The notes below the pieces were generated by a model. It was not told where the DNA came from and did no database searches. It worked only from the letters and a program-made list of their open reading frames with translations. 64,000 bases of DNA, taken from Corynebacterium liangguodongii (GTDB lineage Bacteria > Actinomycetota > Actinomycetes > Mycobacteriales > Mycobacteriaceae). The position numbers and the translations under genes are program-made. The stretch lies in the NCBI RefSeq assembly GCF_003070865.1, contig NZ_CP026948.1, positions 496,001 through 560,000 on the forward strand. The letters are read 5' to 3'. Shown here piece after piece: positions 63,769 to 64,000 of the stretch (its first letter is position 1; every line of letters starts with the position of its first letter).

Positions 63769-63775
63769 GGCGGAA
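63729..63775. repeat. Perfect palindromic repeat, 17-bp arms
   Basis: TTCCGCCTCAACCCGGA (63729-63745) and TCCGGGTTGAGGCGGAA (63759-63775) are perfect reverse complements with a 13-nt loop. The core is the same as at 14780-14817. A further half copy CGGGTTGAGGCG follows at 63782-63793, then TCCGGGTTTACCC. It overlaps the 3' end of the YdcF-like gene and separates it from the convergent gene at 63806. Confidence 0.85.
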
Positions 63776-63805
63776 AGACCGCGGGTTGAGGCGTCCGGGT
63801 TTACC

Positions 63806-64000
63806 CTAAGGGGCGGCGGCCCCGGCCGGGCCCTCGCGCCAGCGCAGCCAGCGGCGCACCAGCCACCAGGTGAGAACGCACAGCGCCCCGGCCAGCAGAC
63901 CCGGCCACAGCGCGGGGGAGGGCCGGAACAAGTTGAGCACCGCCTGAGCCAGCGCGAGAAGCGCGAAGAAGCCCACGAAGCCGATGAGGGTTTGCCACAG
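63806..64000 (-). CDS. Membrane protein, C-terminal part (partial)
   Basis: On the minus strand, 65 codons from the window edge read LWQTLIGFVGFFALLALAQA then VLNLFRPSPALWPGLLAGAL and CVLTWWLVRRWLRWREGPAG, ending AAAP and TAG at 63806-63808. Two hydrophobic helices are separated by a short Pro-rich turn, with an Arg/Trp-rich cytosolic end. The N-terminal part lies outside the window. The family was not recognised. Confidence 0.7.
   Translation of the reverse strand: MWQTLIGFVGFFALLALAQAVLNLFRPSPALWPGLLAGALCVLTWWLVRRWLRWREGPAGAAAP

Overview
The window is chromosomal DNA of a Corynebacterium (Actinomycetota). The evidence is high GC, a single-polypeptide type I fatty acid synthase, split acyl-CoA carboxylase genes (accBC, two accD genes, accE), pyruvate carboxylase beside a methylcitrate cluster, LpdA, a RamB/PrpR-type regulator and AmtR-like operators in front of gltBD. 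Gene order closely follows the corynebacterial core upp - amidohydrolase - lpdA - prpDBC - pyc - accBC - thtR - maf - accE - accD ... birA - purK - purE, with inserted or exchanged blocks. I cannot name the species.

Layout. 1-2.6 kb: tail of a membrane protein, a duplicated-domain hypothetical, and an NlpC/P60 hydrolase with a small helical partner. 2.65-6.5 kb: upp, an XRE regulator, an M20 amidohydrolase and lpdA. 6.5-9.7 kb: a scar, consisting of a pflA pseudogene, the last 11 codons of pflB, an AT-rich island with an MccF-like peptidase, and a degenerate IS3-type OrfA. 9.7-16.2 kb: prpR divergent from prpDBC, then a second M20 amidohydrolase. 16.3-23.2 kb: pyc, a secreted trypsin-like protease, accBC and a thiosulfate sulfurtransferase. 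23.4-29 kb: an ATP-grasp protein, a CPA1 antiporter, and the minus-strand operon accD2-accE-maf-DUF3151. 29.2-32 kb: a three-gene iron/heme-type ABC importer bracketed by near-identical 19-bp repeats. 32.2-35.3 kb: a large exonuclease/BRCT/sigma4-HTH fusion. 35.4-43.2 kb: glnA and gltBD, both preceded by AmtR-like boxes. 43.3-49.3 kb: an accessory stretch (two-part RNase H-like protein, an orphan small-gene pair, a large palindrome, a polysaccharide deacetylase, an ArdC/ImmA-like zincin, a low-GC alcohol dehydrogenase). 49.3-63.8 kb: an accD1-fas operon divergent from acpS, then birA, a membrane PH-domain protein, purK, purE and a YdcF-like protein.

Together the genes cover central carbon and lipid supply. 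Propionate goes through prpDBC to pyruvate and succinate; pyc carboxylates pyruvate. AccBC with AccD1 and AccE makes malonyl-CoA for FAS-I, whose carrier domain is activated by AcpS; BirA biotinylates AccBC and Pyc. GlnA and GltBD assimilate ammonium.

Main items to follow up: (i) an over-represented 10-mer GTCGATAAGC (at least 12 exact copies, spread over most of the window, often forcing rare codons); (ii) a family of long perfect palindromes built on CCGGGTTGAGG/CCGGGTTTACCC words; (iii) the 1028-residue DEDDh-TerB-BRCT-HhH-sigma4 fusion; (iv) the pfl scar carrying an orphan microcin-C-type immunity gene; (v) the orphan small-gene pair at 44.4-44.9 kb. No tRNA, rRNA or CRISPR array was recognised.
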